A DNA stretch of 64,000 bases from positions 53,161 through 117,160 of the forward strand of contig CAYUFX010000002.1 in assembly GCA_964444135.1 (NCBI GenBank), given 5' to 3'. Below are positions 53,270 through 61,216 of the stretch, piece after piece (the first letter of the stretch is position 1; each line of letters opens with the position of its first letter). Under the pieces are notes generated by a model. The model worked only from the letters and a program-made list of their open reading frames with translations, made no database searches and had not been told where the DNA came from. The stretch comes from NIOZ-UU13 sp964444135. GTDB taxonomy: Bacteria > Planctomycetota > Phycisphaerae > Sedimentisphaerales > Anaerobacaceae. The translations under genes and the position numbers were made by a program.

Positions 53270-53449
53270 AGAGCCTATCCCAATAACCTGCTCTATTGCG
53301 GCCGGCTGCAAAGCCCGATGCCTGCGTTGTCGGTGAAAAAACGTTCTCAACGTGGAGAAAACCACTTCTGGCGAGCCTTTTTGGCCTGCCGCCTTGGCCT
53401 CGAACTTTTCGCTCGGCCTCATAACGAGACGGTTATTCGGATAAGCTCT
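53270..53449. mobile_element. MITE-like element with 19-base inverted repeats
   Basis: Ends AGAGCCTATCCCAATAACC (53270-53288) and, inverted, GGTTATTCGGATAAGCTCT (53431-53449) match at 17 of 19 positions. The 142-base interior is GC-rich and holds a short minus-strand frame (SEKFEAKAAGQKGSPEVVFS) that I recall as widespread in environmental bacteria, probably as a repeat. No transposase is present. Confidence 0.6.
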
Positions 53450-53600
53450 AAGCAATTAGCCGTCTTTTTGCGATATTTTCAGCTTTTTCCCGCCATTTTT
53501 AGCCGTGGGCTGTCAACCAATCAGCTATAATCAGCGTAGTAGTTTATATGGAGCAAATGTATATAAGTAATATTAGACAATTAATAAGAGGGCGGCAAAT

Positions 53601-54869
53601 ATGAAAGCTATTAAATGCGTGCTTGTCTTGGCGATTGTGATGACAACTGCGGTTGACTGCCGGGCGGTGGATGAACCAACTGCGAGGGAAAAAATGAACA
53701 AACAGCTCATTGTGACGGGAAATAACGAATTTGCCCTGGAGCTTTACGCAAAGCTGTCCGGCAAAGAGGGAAATCTGTTCTTCTCGCCGTACAGTATCTC
53801 AACAGCTCTGGCGATGGCCCATGCCGGTGCGCGAGGCCAAACAGAAGCGCAGATGGCCAGGGTACTGCACTTTCCCGTTATTGCCAAGCCGGGCACAGAA
53901 TTATCATCGAAGCTAATACCGGACCGACATCAATTTGCTTCGGTGTTCGCAGAGATTATAGAAGACCTAAACAGCAGAGGTAAGAAAGGCGGCTACGAGC
54001 TTCGTGTCGCCAACGCTTTGTGGGGCCAGGAGGGTCATGAATTCCTTGAAGAGTTTCTGGGGCTTATCAAAACTAACTATGGCGGGCGGCTAAATGAGGT
54101 CGATTTCGTAAGGGCTGCTGAGACTGCACGCAAGACTATCAACACCTGGGTGGAAAAAGAGACCAACGATAAGATTAAAAATCTCATCCAAAAAGGTGTG
54201 CTGGACTCGATGACACGGCTGGTCTTGACAAACGCTATTTACTTCAAGGGCAACTGGGCAAGGCAGTTCAAAGAAGATAGAACAAAGGAGGCCCCGTTTA
54301 CTCTTGCCGACGGAAGGAAGGTGGACGTTGCAATGATGAACCAGACGGGCCAGTTTAACTATATGGAAACTGAAAGTTTTCAAGGTCTTGAGCTGCCATA
54401 CGTGGATGATGAGCTGTCGATGATTATCTTACTTCCAAATAAATTTGACGGACTGGACAAATTTGAGAAAACACTCACAGCCGAGAACCTTTCGAAGTGG
54501 ATGGACGAGCTAAACAATCGCGAAGTCAGAGTTTCTATCCCGAAGTTTAAGATGACCAGTCAGTTCGCTTTGGCCTCTGTACTCGAATCAATGGGGATGA
54601 CAGATGCCTTTTCAGCGAACGCGGACTTTTCCGGGATGAACGGCAGAAGGGACCTTTTTATCTCAGCGGTCATCCACAAGGCCTACGTTGATGTGAATGA
54701 AGAGGGCACCGAAGCAGCGGCGGCAACGGCAGTAACTATGAAGCTAACATCAGTTGGGCCGGCCCGGATACCGGTCTTTTGTGCGGACCATCCATTTCTA
54801 TTCCTAATCCGCGACAACCATTCCGGCAGCATCTTATTCATCGGCCGAGTAATGAACCCGAACGTTTAA
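53601..54869 (+). CDS. Serpin (serine/cysteine protease inhibitor), secreted
   Basis: 422 residues. Signal peptide MKAIKCVLVLAIVMTTAV, cleavage near CRA. Serpin blocks: NLFFSPYSISTALAMAHAGA, LRVANALWGQEGHEFLEEFL, RLVLTNAIYFKGNWARQF, VRVSIPKFKMTSQFALASVL and DHPFLFLIRDNHSGSILFIG. The hinge is EEGTEAAAATAV, small residues required for loop insertion, so it should be a true inhibitor. The reactive-loop end is about VTMKLTSVGPARIP; P1 may be Thr or Leu, but cannot be fixed. It may block host or competitor proteases. Confidence 0.93.
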   Translation: MKAIKCVLVLAIVMTTAVDCRAVDEPTAREKMNKQLIVTGNNEFALELYAKLSGKEGNLFFSPYSISTALAMAHAGARGQTEAQMARVLHFPVIAKPGTELSSKLIPDRHQFASVFAEIIEDLNSRGKKGGYELRVANALWGQEGHEFLEEFLGLIKTNYGGRLNEVDFVRAAETARKTINTWVEKETNDKIKNLIQKGVLDSMTRLVLTNAIYFKGNWARQFKEDRTKEAPFTLADGRKVDVAMMNQTGQFNYMETESFQGLELPYVDDELSMIILLPNKFDGLDKFEKTLTAENLSKWMDELNNREVRVSIPKFKMTSQFALASVLESMGMTDAFSANADFSGMNGRRDLFISAVIHKAYVDVNEEGTEAAAATAVTMKLTSVGPARIPVFCADHPFLFLIRDNHSGSILFIGRVMNPNV

Positions 54870-55113
54870 GCAACAAACTGTTTTCCATTTCTTGAAACAT
54901 AATACTTCGACTTGATACCTCGGTTCTAACCGCCACTTTTTCATTCAAAAATACTGCATCAAAAAAGTGGCCTTGTAAAAAAATACCCTCTCCAAATAAC
55001 TTTAGCATTCTTGAAGCTCTCGGAAAGATAAATAACCTCAATAACAGACTCAAAAAAGCGGATTTCCATACCCTAATCAAATAATAAATTTTTTAATTTT
55101 TTTAAAAAAATAC
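54870..55113. other. Intergenic region after the serpin gene
   Basis: AT-rich, no gene seen. A 40-base A/T run ends at the promoter at 55114. Confidence 0.3.
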
Positions 55114-55161
55114 TTGCCAAGGTGGTGCAAGTAGTACATAATGTATTAGTAGTATTAATAC
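55114..55161 (+). promoter_or_regulatory. Promoter and putative GntR operator of the ABC-exporter operon
   Basis: TTGCCA (55114-55119), 17-base spacer, CATAAT (55137-55142). Touching the -10, GTATTA (55143-55148) and TAATAC (55156-55161) form an inverted repeat of the size bound by YtrA-type GntR repressors. Autoregulation by the first gene is likely. Confidence 0.6.
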
Positions 55162-55226
55162 AATTTACTTAATAGTGGATTCGTTGAACTCAAAGAAAGC
55201 TCAGATATAAAAGGAAAACAGTTCTA

Positions 55227-55640
55227 ATGCCTTTGTGGATACAAATACTGCCCGGATCGGATGAGCCAATTTATATTCAGGTCACCGAACAAATAAGCAA
55301 GGCCATCGCCAGAGGCGAGTTGGCAAGCGGCGATAAGCTGCCTGCTGTAAGAAAACTCGCATCGGAACTGGTTATCAATCCCAATACGGTTGCCAGGGCT
55401 TACAGCCGGTTAGAACAGGCCGGGCTGGTTACCACTAAAACCGGCTCCGGCACATTCGTTACCGACCCGAAGCTTCGCAAAACCGACGCCGCCGATATCA
55501 ATATGCTCACCGAGAGAATGGATACTCTTATTACCCGGGGTTTGAATCTTGGTATTGAAGCTCAGGACTTAATCAGACTATTCGAGAACAGACTGACAAA
55601 ATTCAGTGACAAATTAAATGAGCGGAAAGAAGAGAAATGA
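55227..55640 (+). CDS. GntR family regulator, YtrA type
   Basis: 137 residues: a winged helix (PIYIQVTEQISKAIARGELA, LPAVRKLASELVINPNTVAR, LEQAGLVTTKTGSGTFV) and only about 45 residues after it, the short helical end of the YtrA subfamily, with no ligand-binding domain. Its stop overlaps the ABC gene by 4 bases. This subfamily usually represses its own ABC operon and is released by cell-wall antibiotics or unknown signals. Confidence 0.92.
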   Translation: MPLWIQILPGSDEPIYIQVTEQISKAIARGELASGDKLPAVRKLASELVINPNTVARAYSRLEQAGLVTTKTGSGTFVTDPKLRKTDAADINMLTERMDTLITRGLNLGIEAQDLIRLFENRLTKFSDKLNERKEEK

Positions 55641-56560
55641 ATAATATAGTATTGAAAACAAAGGGTCTTACAAAATACTACGGCGGCACTCTTGCAGTTG
55701 ATCATATGGATCTGGAGATTCCGCGCGGCTGTATTTGCGGATTTGTTGGCCGCAACGGAGCTGGCAAAACCACCGCCATCAAGTTAATGTTAGGCCTGTT
55801 AAACCCCACCGCCGGCTCATCAAGATTATTGGGATGTGATTCATCGGCGTTAACACCTGCAATTCGTCAACGCATAGGTTATGTGACCGAAGGACATCGC
55901 TTATTTCGTTGGATGAATATCGGCGGATTGGAGAAATTTCAGCGGGCGTTTTTCCCAAAGCAGTGGGACGACAGGTTCTTTGCCGATATGATTGAGTATT
56001 TCGAGCTGTCAAAAAAGCAAAAGATAAAACACCTCTCGAACGGCCAGCGAGCGCAGGTCTCGTTAGCCCTTGCGCTGGCACCGAATCCGGAGCTGCTGAT
56101 AATGGATGACCCGACACTCGGGCTTGATGCTGCAATCAGACGGCAGTTCTTAGAGGGTATGATTGAGCTTATTATGCGTCAGGGCCGGACTGTTCTTTTC
56201 TCCAGCCATATCCTCGGCGACGTCGAAAGGGTATCCGACCGGATAGTGGTTATCGATAAAGGAGTTTTAAGAGCAAACTGCTCACTTGAGCAGTTCCAGA
56301 AAGCGATTAAGAAAGTAATACTGAGCTTTGCCGATTCTGTTCCCGACCTGGTGAATATCGATGGAGTTCTGCACTGCAAACGCAGTGAAAAACAGCTTGA
56401 GCTGACGTTAGTCGGCACCGATGACGAGAAAATCAGCGAATGGGCGAAGTCGGCCGGAGCGGAAAATTACAACATCATCAAAATGAATCTGGAGGACCAG
56501 TTCATCGAATTTACCGCCCCGGCCAACGACAGAAGACTATTCCAGTGGGAGGAAAGATAA
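55637..56560 (+). CDS. ABC transporter ATP-binding protein
   Basis: 307 residues. Walker A GRNGAGKTT (near residue 40), Q-loop/switch region, LSNGQRAQVSLALALA signature, Walker B LLIMDDPTLGLD, and SSHILGDVERVSDRI with H-loop. A C-terminal extension of about 80 residues is typical of the exporter subfamily with GntR-YtrA. It begins within the gntR stop and ends one base before the permease gene. Confidence 0.93.
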   Translation: MNNIVLKTKGLTKYYGGTLAVDHMDLEIPRGCICGFVGRNGAGKTTAIKLMLGLLNPTAGSSRLLGCDSSALTPAIRQRIGYVTEGHRLFRWMNIGGLEKFQRAFFPKQWDDRFFADMIEYFELSKKQKIKHLSNGQRAQVSLALALAPNPELLIMDDPTLGLDAAIRRQFLEGMIELIMRQGRTVLFSSHILGDVERVSDRIVVIDKGVLRANCSLEQFQKAIKKVILSFADSVPDLVNIDGVLHCKRSEKQLELTLVGTDDEKISEWAKSAGAENYNIIKMNLEDQFIEFTAPANDRRLFQWEER

Positions 56561-56561
56561 A

Positions 56562-57254
56562 ATGAGATTCTCAAAACTGCTCCGCAAAGAACTTCGAGAA
56601 TGTCTGCCTTGGATGCTGTTAGCGGCGATTGTCTTTTTTGCTTTTGGCGGTTTTTTTCTGCGCGCAGAGGCCTACTTCGAAAGCGACAGGCATTACTCGC
56701 GTTTGTCACCCGGCACTGCCGTAGATTATTATTGGCTTACTTATTATTCAATACTGAATGTAACAGGTCCGTGGTTGTTTTTTTTATCTATCGGGCTTGG
56801 TCTTGTCCTCGGTGTTCGACAGTTCTGGATACCTAATTTTACAAGGACGTGGCCCTTTTTGCTCCATCGCTCAGTCAGCAGAAAAACCATACTTGCCGCG
56901 AAGCTGACTGCGACAATGATAGCTTTTGTTATTTCCTTAGGGCCTGTCTGGGTCGGTCTTTATTGGTATGCAAGTCGACCGGAGGTCTTCGCAGTACCAC
57001 AAACACTTAGAGTTTTCATCGAGGGCTGGATTTTCATAATGTTAGGGCTTGTTGCCTATCTGGGAACCGCACTTTCGGCCCTGAGCACAGCTAATTGGTA
57101 CACTACAAAGATATTCGGCCTTTTATTAGCGACCGTCATTATTGTTACGACATTATCTCAATGGACACTTGCCGGGATTTTTACGTCAATAGCTGTAAGT
57201 GTTGCTATCTTGCTTGTGCAAATTTTTGACACATTCCTGAGAAGAGAATTTTGA
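56562..57254 (+). CDS. ABC transporter permease
   Basis: 230 residues, six membrane helices (LLAAIVFFAFGGFFLRAEAY first, LLATVIIVTTLSQWTLAGIF near the end). LLRKELRECLPWMLL at the start is like ABC-2 permeases. It lies one base after the ATPase gene and should form the membrane half of the exporter. Substrate unknown. Confidence 0.8.
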   Translation: MRFSKLLRKELRECLPWMLLAAIVFFAFGGFFLRAEAYFESDRHYSRLSPGTAVDYYWLTYYSILNVTGPWLFFLSIGLGLVLGVRQFWIPNFTRTWPFLLHRSVSRKTILAAKLTATMIAFVISLGPVWVGLYWYASRPEVFAVPQTLRVFIEGWIFIMLGLVAYLGTALSALSTANWYTTKIFGLLLATVIIVTTLSQWTLAGIFTSIAVSVAILLVQIFDTFLRREF

Positions 57255-57269
57255 CCAGGGAGTAGTACT

Positions 57270-58883
57270 ATGAAATTAAAAATCAGCTTAAAGCACATTG
57301 CAACGCCAACTAAAATCTTTATGACCGTTCTCATAGTCCTGCTCGCCGTGTTGATGCTTCAGGGTATCATTATCCAAACGGAGCGCATGTTTTCTCGCAC
57401 AAAACAATTCTCGGCCCCTGCAAAAGACAAAGAAGAACTCACCGAGGAAGAAAAACGAATTGACAGAATAAGAAGTTCATCAAAAGAGTTTTTGCCCGAT
57501 GGGACGATTCACCTTGTCCACAAACCAAGACGTACACCGGGTCGAATGGACGAGCCCGAGATAGAGCAGATATATGACGCCAACGACAACCTGCTCTGGA
57601 AAGGCACAAGCGATAAAAGACCATACGAATATCTTTCCTGGGCTAATCAATTACGCCGATATGGCTTTACCAGGGAGCAGATGAAGCAAATGCAAATGAT
57701 TACGCCCGGCTTTTCCCGATTTATTGAAATACCCATTGGCTCAGATGATAAGACCGTACAGATTTGGCGTTATCATCCGGGCGCACAGTATTTTAAGGGA
57801 TACGATATCAATGGCGAGAAAATCGGTTACATCGGCTCGACGGGATTTACAAACTCGAAATCAAAAGCAAAACCATTCGGAAAATTCAGATTCTTTACCG
57901 CCTGGTGCCCACAGAATTCTTCCAATCCGATATTGCTTTGGCAGACACAAAGACGCATCTATCAAATCAATTTTGAAAGACAAAACGTTGAAATGATTTT
58001 TGAAAGTACCGATTCAGATATTGAAATTGAAAAGACAAGCCTGCACGCATGGAGGGATTTAAAACCGGGCGCGGAGGGGTCTTCAGACTCTAAAAAGTAC
58101 CGACCTTTGCTTCTCTGCGTGACGGAGGACGGTAAGCATCACCTGATATTACGAGAACCCGAACGGCAATTCAGTCTTGCTGTCCCTCGCTCTTCGGCCA
58201 CCGCCACAAAGCAGGGCATTTTTGTGCATTGTTCCGGGAGCGATGCACTGCCACCTAAAGGCATTGCTAATTCGCGAGAGCTTTATGATAAATGGTTGCA
58301 GGAACGATGGGGAAAACCAAGGAACTTTTGGGTTGAGCTTTATAAAGTGGACAACCAGGGCGGCCTCGAATTGCTTAATCGTTACGATTGGACCCTACCG
58401 CCCCAATCCGAATCTGTGGTCAGAGCCAGAGACCTCAGGCTGGCAGTCCAACGTTATGTATCTCAATTTTCGCCGCCGTTGTATGACTTAATCTTTCACT
58501 TATTAGGTGTTAGATTTTGGTCAAGTGCTTATTATTATCAGCATAGAGGAGATTTTTTCTTAGATTTAATTCGGACGATACTGGATTTTCGGCCGTATGG
58601 CGGCGTCATAAACAGGGTATTAAGTGCACTGATGATGGGCTTTGCATTTTTGCACGGATGGCCGAGACGAACCTCCTGGGCTGGATTTGTCTTTTGGCTG
58701 GTTTTTGTAGGGATGTTCAATCTGGCCGGATTATTAACGTATCTGGCCCTGAATAATACTGCTGTTATCAGATGTCCGGCTTGCGGAAAACCCCGAGGAC
58801 TGGCTCGGGTTGATTGTGTAAGATGCCGAGCCGAATTGCCTGCGCCTGAGAGGGGGAAACTCGATCTGATATTCAGTACTTAA
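57270..58883 (+). CDS. Membrane protein with a large outer domain and C-terminal zinc ribbon, in the ABC operon
   Basis: 537 residues; GGGAG before the ATG. One membrane helix at the start (IFMTVLIVLLAVLMLQGIII), a roughly 380-residue region with beta-like segments (IWRYHPGAQYFKGYDINGEK; TAWCPQNSSNPILLWQTQRR), then two or three membrane helices (GFVFWLVFVGMFNLAGLLTY) and a zinc ribbon C-P-A-C-x10-C-x2-C (CPACGKPRGLARVDCVRC). 15 bases after the permease gene. Not recognised as a family; possibly a sensor or accessory part of the exporter. Confidence 0.7.
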   Translation: MKLKISLKHIATPTKIFMTVLIVLLAVLMLQGIIIQTERMFSRTKQFSAPAKDKEELTEEEKRIDRIRSSSKEFLPDGTIHLVHKPRRTPGRMDEPEIEQIYDANDNLLWKGTSDKRPYEYLSWANQLRRYGFTREQMKQMQMITPGFSRFIEIPIGSDDKTVQIWRYHPGAQYFKGYDINGEKIGYIGSTGFTNSKSKAKPFGKFRFFTAWCPQNSSNPILLWQTQRRIYQINFERQNVEMIFESTDSDIEIEKTSLHAWRDLKPGAEGSSDSKKYRPLLLCVTEDGKHHLILREPERQFSLAVPRSSATATKQGIFVHCSGSDALPPKGIANSRELYDKWLQERWGKPRNFWVELYKVDNQGGLELLNRYDWTLPPQSESVVRARDLRLAVQRYVSQFSPPLYDLIFHLLGVRFWSSAYYYQHRGDFFLDLIRTILDFRPYGGVINRVLSALMMGFAFLHGWPRRTSWAGFVFWLVFVGMFNLAGLLTYLALNNTAVIRCPACGKPRGLARVDCVRCRAELPAPERGKLDLIFST

Positions 58884-59320
58884 GCATGTACAATTCACCT
58901 TCGCTGCTCTCACGGTCCAATCTTGCCTTATAGAGTAAAAAAACTATTTTATGGGGCTTTAAGGGCATAATTGAGGCTATAAATCAACAGCGATGTTTAC
59001 AATAGTCAACGTTAATCTAACTGTTTTATGATAAAGTTGTTATCCACAGCGAGAAATTGTGCGTAAACTCGAAGTGTTGTTTTTTGGCAACATGGGGTTT
59101 TAACCCTTATAACGGCTGTTTTTCGGAAAATAGAAACAAAACTTACGGACGACACAAAGGGTTGCTCTGGTTGGCTTTTTTCAGGGGTAGGAAGCGAAAT
59201 TGAACAGAAAAACGCTTTTTAGGCATTCGGGTATAGGCTTTGCTATGTTCATAAACATGGGGCCATGGGGGTTCCCTGTTTAAGGGTGATAAAAGAACGT
59301 GCATTTGAGAGGAGAGCAGT
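58884..59320. other. Intergenic stretch of about 440 bases
   Basis: No gene or clear terminator. One TTATCCACA (59040-59048) equals the DnaA box, but it is single. GTTGTTTTTTGGCAAC near 59083 is a small hairpin. An unannotated small RNA is possible but not supported. Confidence 0.3.
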
Positions 59321-59323
59321 GTG

Positions 59324-59584
59324 ATGGACGAGACAAGCCTGGAAGACAAACTTAACGAACTGGTCAAGGAATTCGGAGAGACAGCTACCCCCCAACATCA
59401 AAAGCTGGCGAAGCTTGCCAAAGAAGCACAGGCAAACCGTAAGAAGCTTGAAAAAAGTATCAATAGTCTGCAGGAATCGCTGGATTACCTGCGGGTATGT
59501 ATTAAATACCAGGTCTTCGACCTTGAAGCCACTCGCCGGGAAAACGAATACCTCAGAAAATTGCTTGAGGAAAACGATAGATAA
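59324..59584 (+). CDS. Small coiled-coil protein
   Basis: 86 residues from ATG 59324 (GGAG 9 bases upstream; GTG 59321 is also possible). Almost wholly helical and charged: LEDKLNELVKEFGETATPQH, then a long heptad segment from KLAKLAKEAQANRKKLEKSI to the end YLRKLLEENDR. No signal peptide. Convergent to lpxB. I do not recognise it. Confidence 0.65.
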   Translation: MDETSLEDKLNELVKEFGETATPQHQKLAKLAKEAQANRKKLEKSINSLQESLDYLRVCIKYQVFDLEATRRENEYLRKLLEENDR

Positions 59585-59688
59585 AGCGAAAAGCTTAGAA
59601 GACAGAAGACAAAAAAAACATATCCAAAAATCACCTTGTGTCCTGTCACAATTGATTGGCTACAAAACTCATTCTTTGTTCTTAATTC

Positions 59689-60828
59689 TTAAGGCAGCAT
59701 TTCAACAACTATCTCTGCGACCTCCTGACGGGCTTTTTTCTCAGCTAACGGCTCAACTAATTTAATCAGCTCACCGCTGATTTGAGTCAGCTTGTCCCTG
59801 TCTTCCAAAAGCCGCTCAATGCTTTCGGCAATCGGCTCAATCGAGCTAAAATACGGCATAAATTCCGGCACTAATTCTTTACCGGCTAAGATATTGACCA
59901 GAGACAGGTATTTGGGTTTTATCAGCCACCACCCAACCAGATGCCAGAGAATCCTGCTTGATTGATACATTATCACCATCGGACAGCCGGCCGCCGTTAC
60001 CTCCAGAGTAGCGCTGCCGCTGGCAACGAGCGTAAAATCAACCTCCCCGGCGGTTTTATTAACCGAACTAATAGTATATTGACATTCAAAGCCGTGGACC
60101 TGTGTTTTTCGCAGCAGTTGTTCTCGTTCGGTATCCACAGCCACGGTAACAAAGCTTGCTGCCGAGTATTTATCCTTTAAGCGCAGTGCTATCTGCTGCA
60201 TCGGCTCCCAGAGTGAATCTATCTCCGTGTTGCGTGAGCCCGGCATAAGGGCGATTATTGCGTTTTTAGCGTTAAAATCCGCGTATTTTTTATGATGCGC
60301 TGAATCGATCTGTAATTCATCCAAGAGCGGATTGCCCACAAAAACCACATCCATTCCTCTTTGGCTGAACCAGTCCTGCTCGAAGGGCAGTATGCAGCAG
60401 AGTTTATCGCAGCATTTGCGCAGCTTGCGAATTCGCCAGCTCGCCCAGGCCCAAAGCTGCGGAGCAACGTAGAAAACGGTTTTTAGGCCTGCTTTTTTGG
60501 CGGCTTTTGCGATGTGGAAGTTAAAAGAAGGAGAATCACAAACGATAACCAAATCGACATTACTGCTTTTTAAAAAACGAGTTATGCGCTTTATCAACCT
60601 GTAATAACGGACGACGTGGCTAAAGGCCTTGTATATCATTACGGCCTTTCCGACGGTCGCTTCCAGCAACCTGCAGCCGGCCTCGGCCATTTTTGGGCCG
60701 CCTACGCCGACAAATTCAATGTCATAACCGCTTTTTTGTAAAGCGGCTATCAGGCCCGCACAGTGGGCGTCGGCACTTGGCTCGGCGGCACTAATAAAGA
60801 TGCGATACTTTTTGTTTTTGTCCGGCAT
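59689..60828 (-). CDS. lpxB: Lipid-A-disaccharide synthase
   Basis: 379 residues from ATG 60828; a TTG six codons earlier is an alternative. It joins UDP-2,3-diacylglucosamine and lipid X in lipid A synthesis. Blocks: FISAAEPSADAHCAGLIAAL, VGVGGPKMAEAGCRLLEATV, DSPSFNFHIAKAAKKAGLKT, YVAPQLWAWASWRIRKLRK, ALMPGSRNTEIDSL, and SGSATLEVTAAGCPMVIMYQ. Supports an outer membrane with lipid A. The same 5' region exists as a dead copy at 2962-3176. Confidence 0.95.
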   Translation of the reverse strand: MPDKNKKYRIFISAAEPSADAHCAGLIAALQKSGYDIEFVGVGGPKMAEAGCRLLEATVGKAVMIYKAFSHVVRYYRLIKRITRFLKSSNVDLVIVCDSPSFNFHIAKAAKKAGLKTVFYVAPQLWAWASWRIRKLRKCCDKLCCILPFEQDWFSQRGMDVVFVGNPLLDELQIDSAHHKKYADFNAKNAIIALMPGSRNTEIDSLWEPMQQIALRLKDKYSAASFVTVAVDTEREQLLRKTQVHGFECQYTISSVNKTAGEVDFTLVASGSATLEVTAAGCPMVIMYQSSRILWHLVGWWLIKPKYLSLVNILAGKELVPEFMPYFSSIEPIAESIERLLEDRDKLTQISGELIKLVEPLAEKKARQEVAEIVVEMLP

Positions 60829-60985
60829 AGGCTTATTTGTTAACAAGATTTCGAGAAAACATCAACCGGATAATTTGAATGCCCCGGGAAATTCAGCAGG
60901 CCGCTTGGAGTAGCTTCTTGAAAATCAAAATGATTAACCAAGAATACTGTTGTTTTCTACATTCTCATATTGCTCTAAAGCAAGT

Positions 60986-61017
60986 GGGCCTATACCAAAA
61001 TTACTCGGTATAGGCCC
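60986..61017 (-). terminator. Hairpin after the 61217 gene
   Basis: GGGCCTATACC and GGTATAGGCCC form a perfect 11-base stem with a ten-base loop. The T-run after it on the minus strand is poor (ACTTGCTTT). It corresponds to the terminator at 2824-2860 after the paralogue at 677. Also in 60847-61216 the sequence CCCCATTGCTTCTTGCC (minus) matches CCCCCATTGCTTCTGCC near 2706. Confidence 0.5.
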
Positions 61018-61216
61018 CGAATTAACACGAATCCGTTGTCCTCTTGTTTGGCATTGCAAGTCCGCCAAAAGCGGATGCGGCAATCTCAAACTTTGAGGGC
61101 TTTGTACCAGTCACGTCCCCATATTTTGCTTAGCCTGCACCCGCGTTTTTCGACGCGAGTCGGGGCGGCGGGCAAGAAGCAATGGGGGCCGGCTAAATCC
61201 AGGCTTACGGCGCTGA

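Noticed and set aside
53267..53455. 62-codon minus-strand frame within the inverted-repeat element
   Set aside because: It coincides exactly with the MITE-like element, so it is likely carried along with the repeat and not a gene.
59040..59048. TTATCCACA, a perfect DnaA box, as a hint of a replication origin
   Set aside because: Only one box, no DnaA/DnaN genes nearby, no AT-rich unwinding array; chance is a sufficient explanation.
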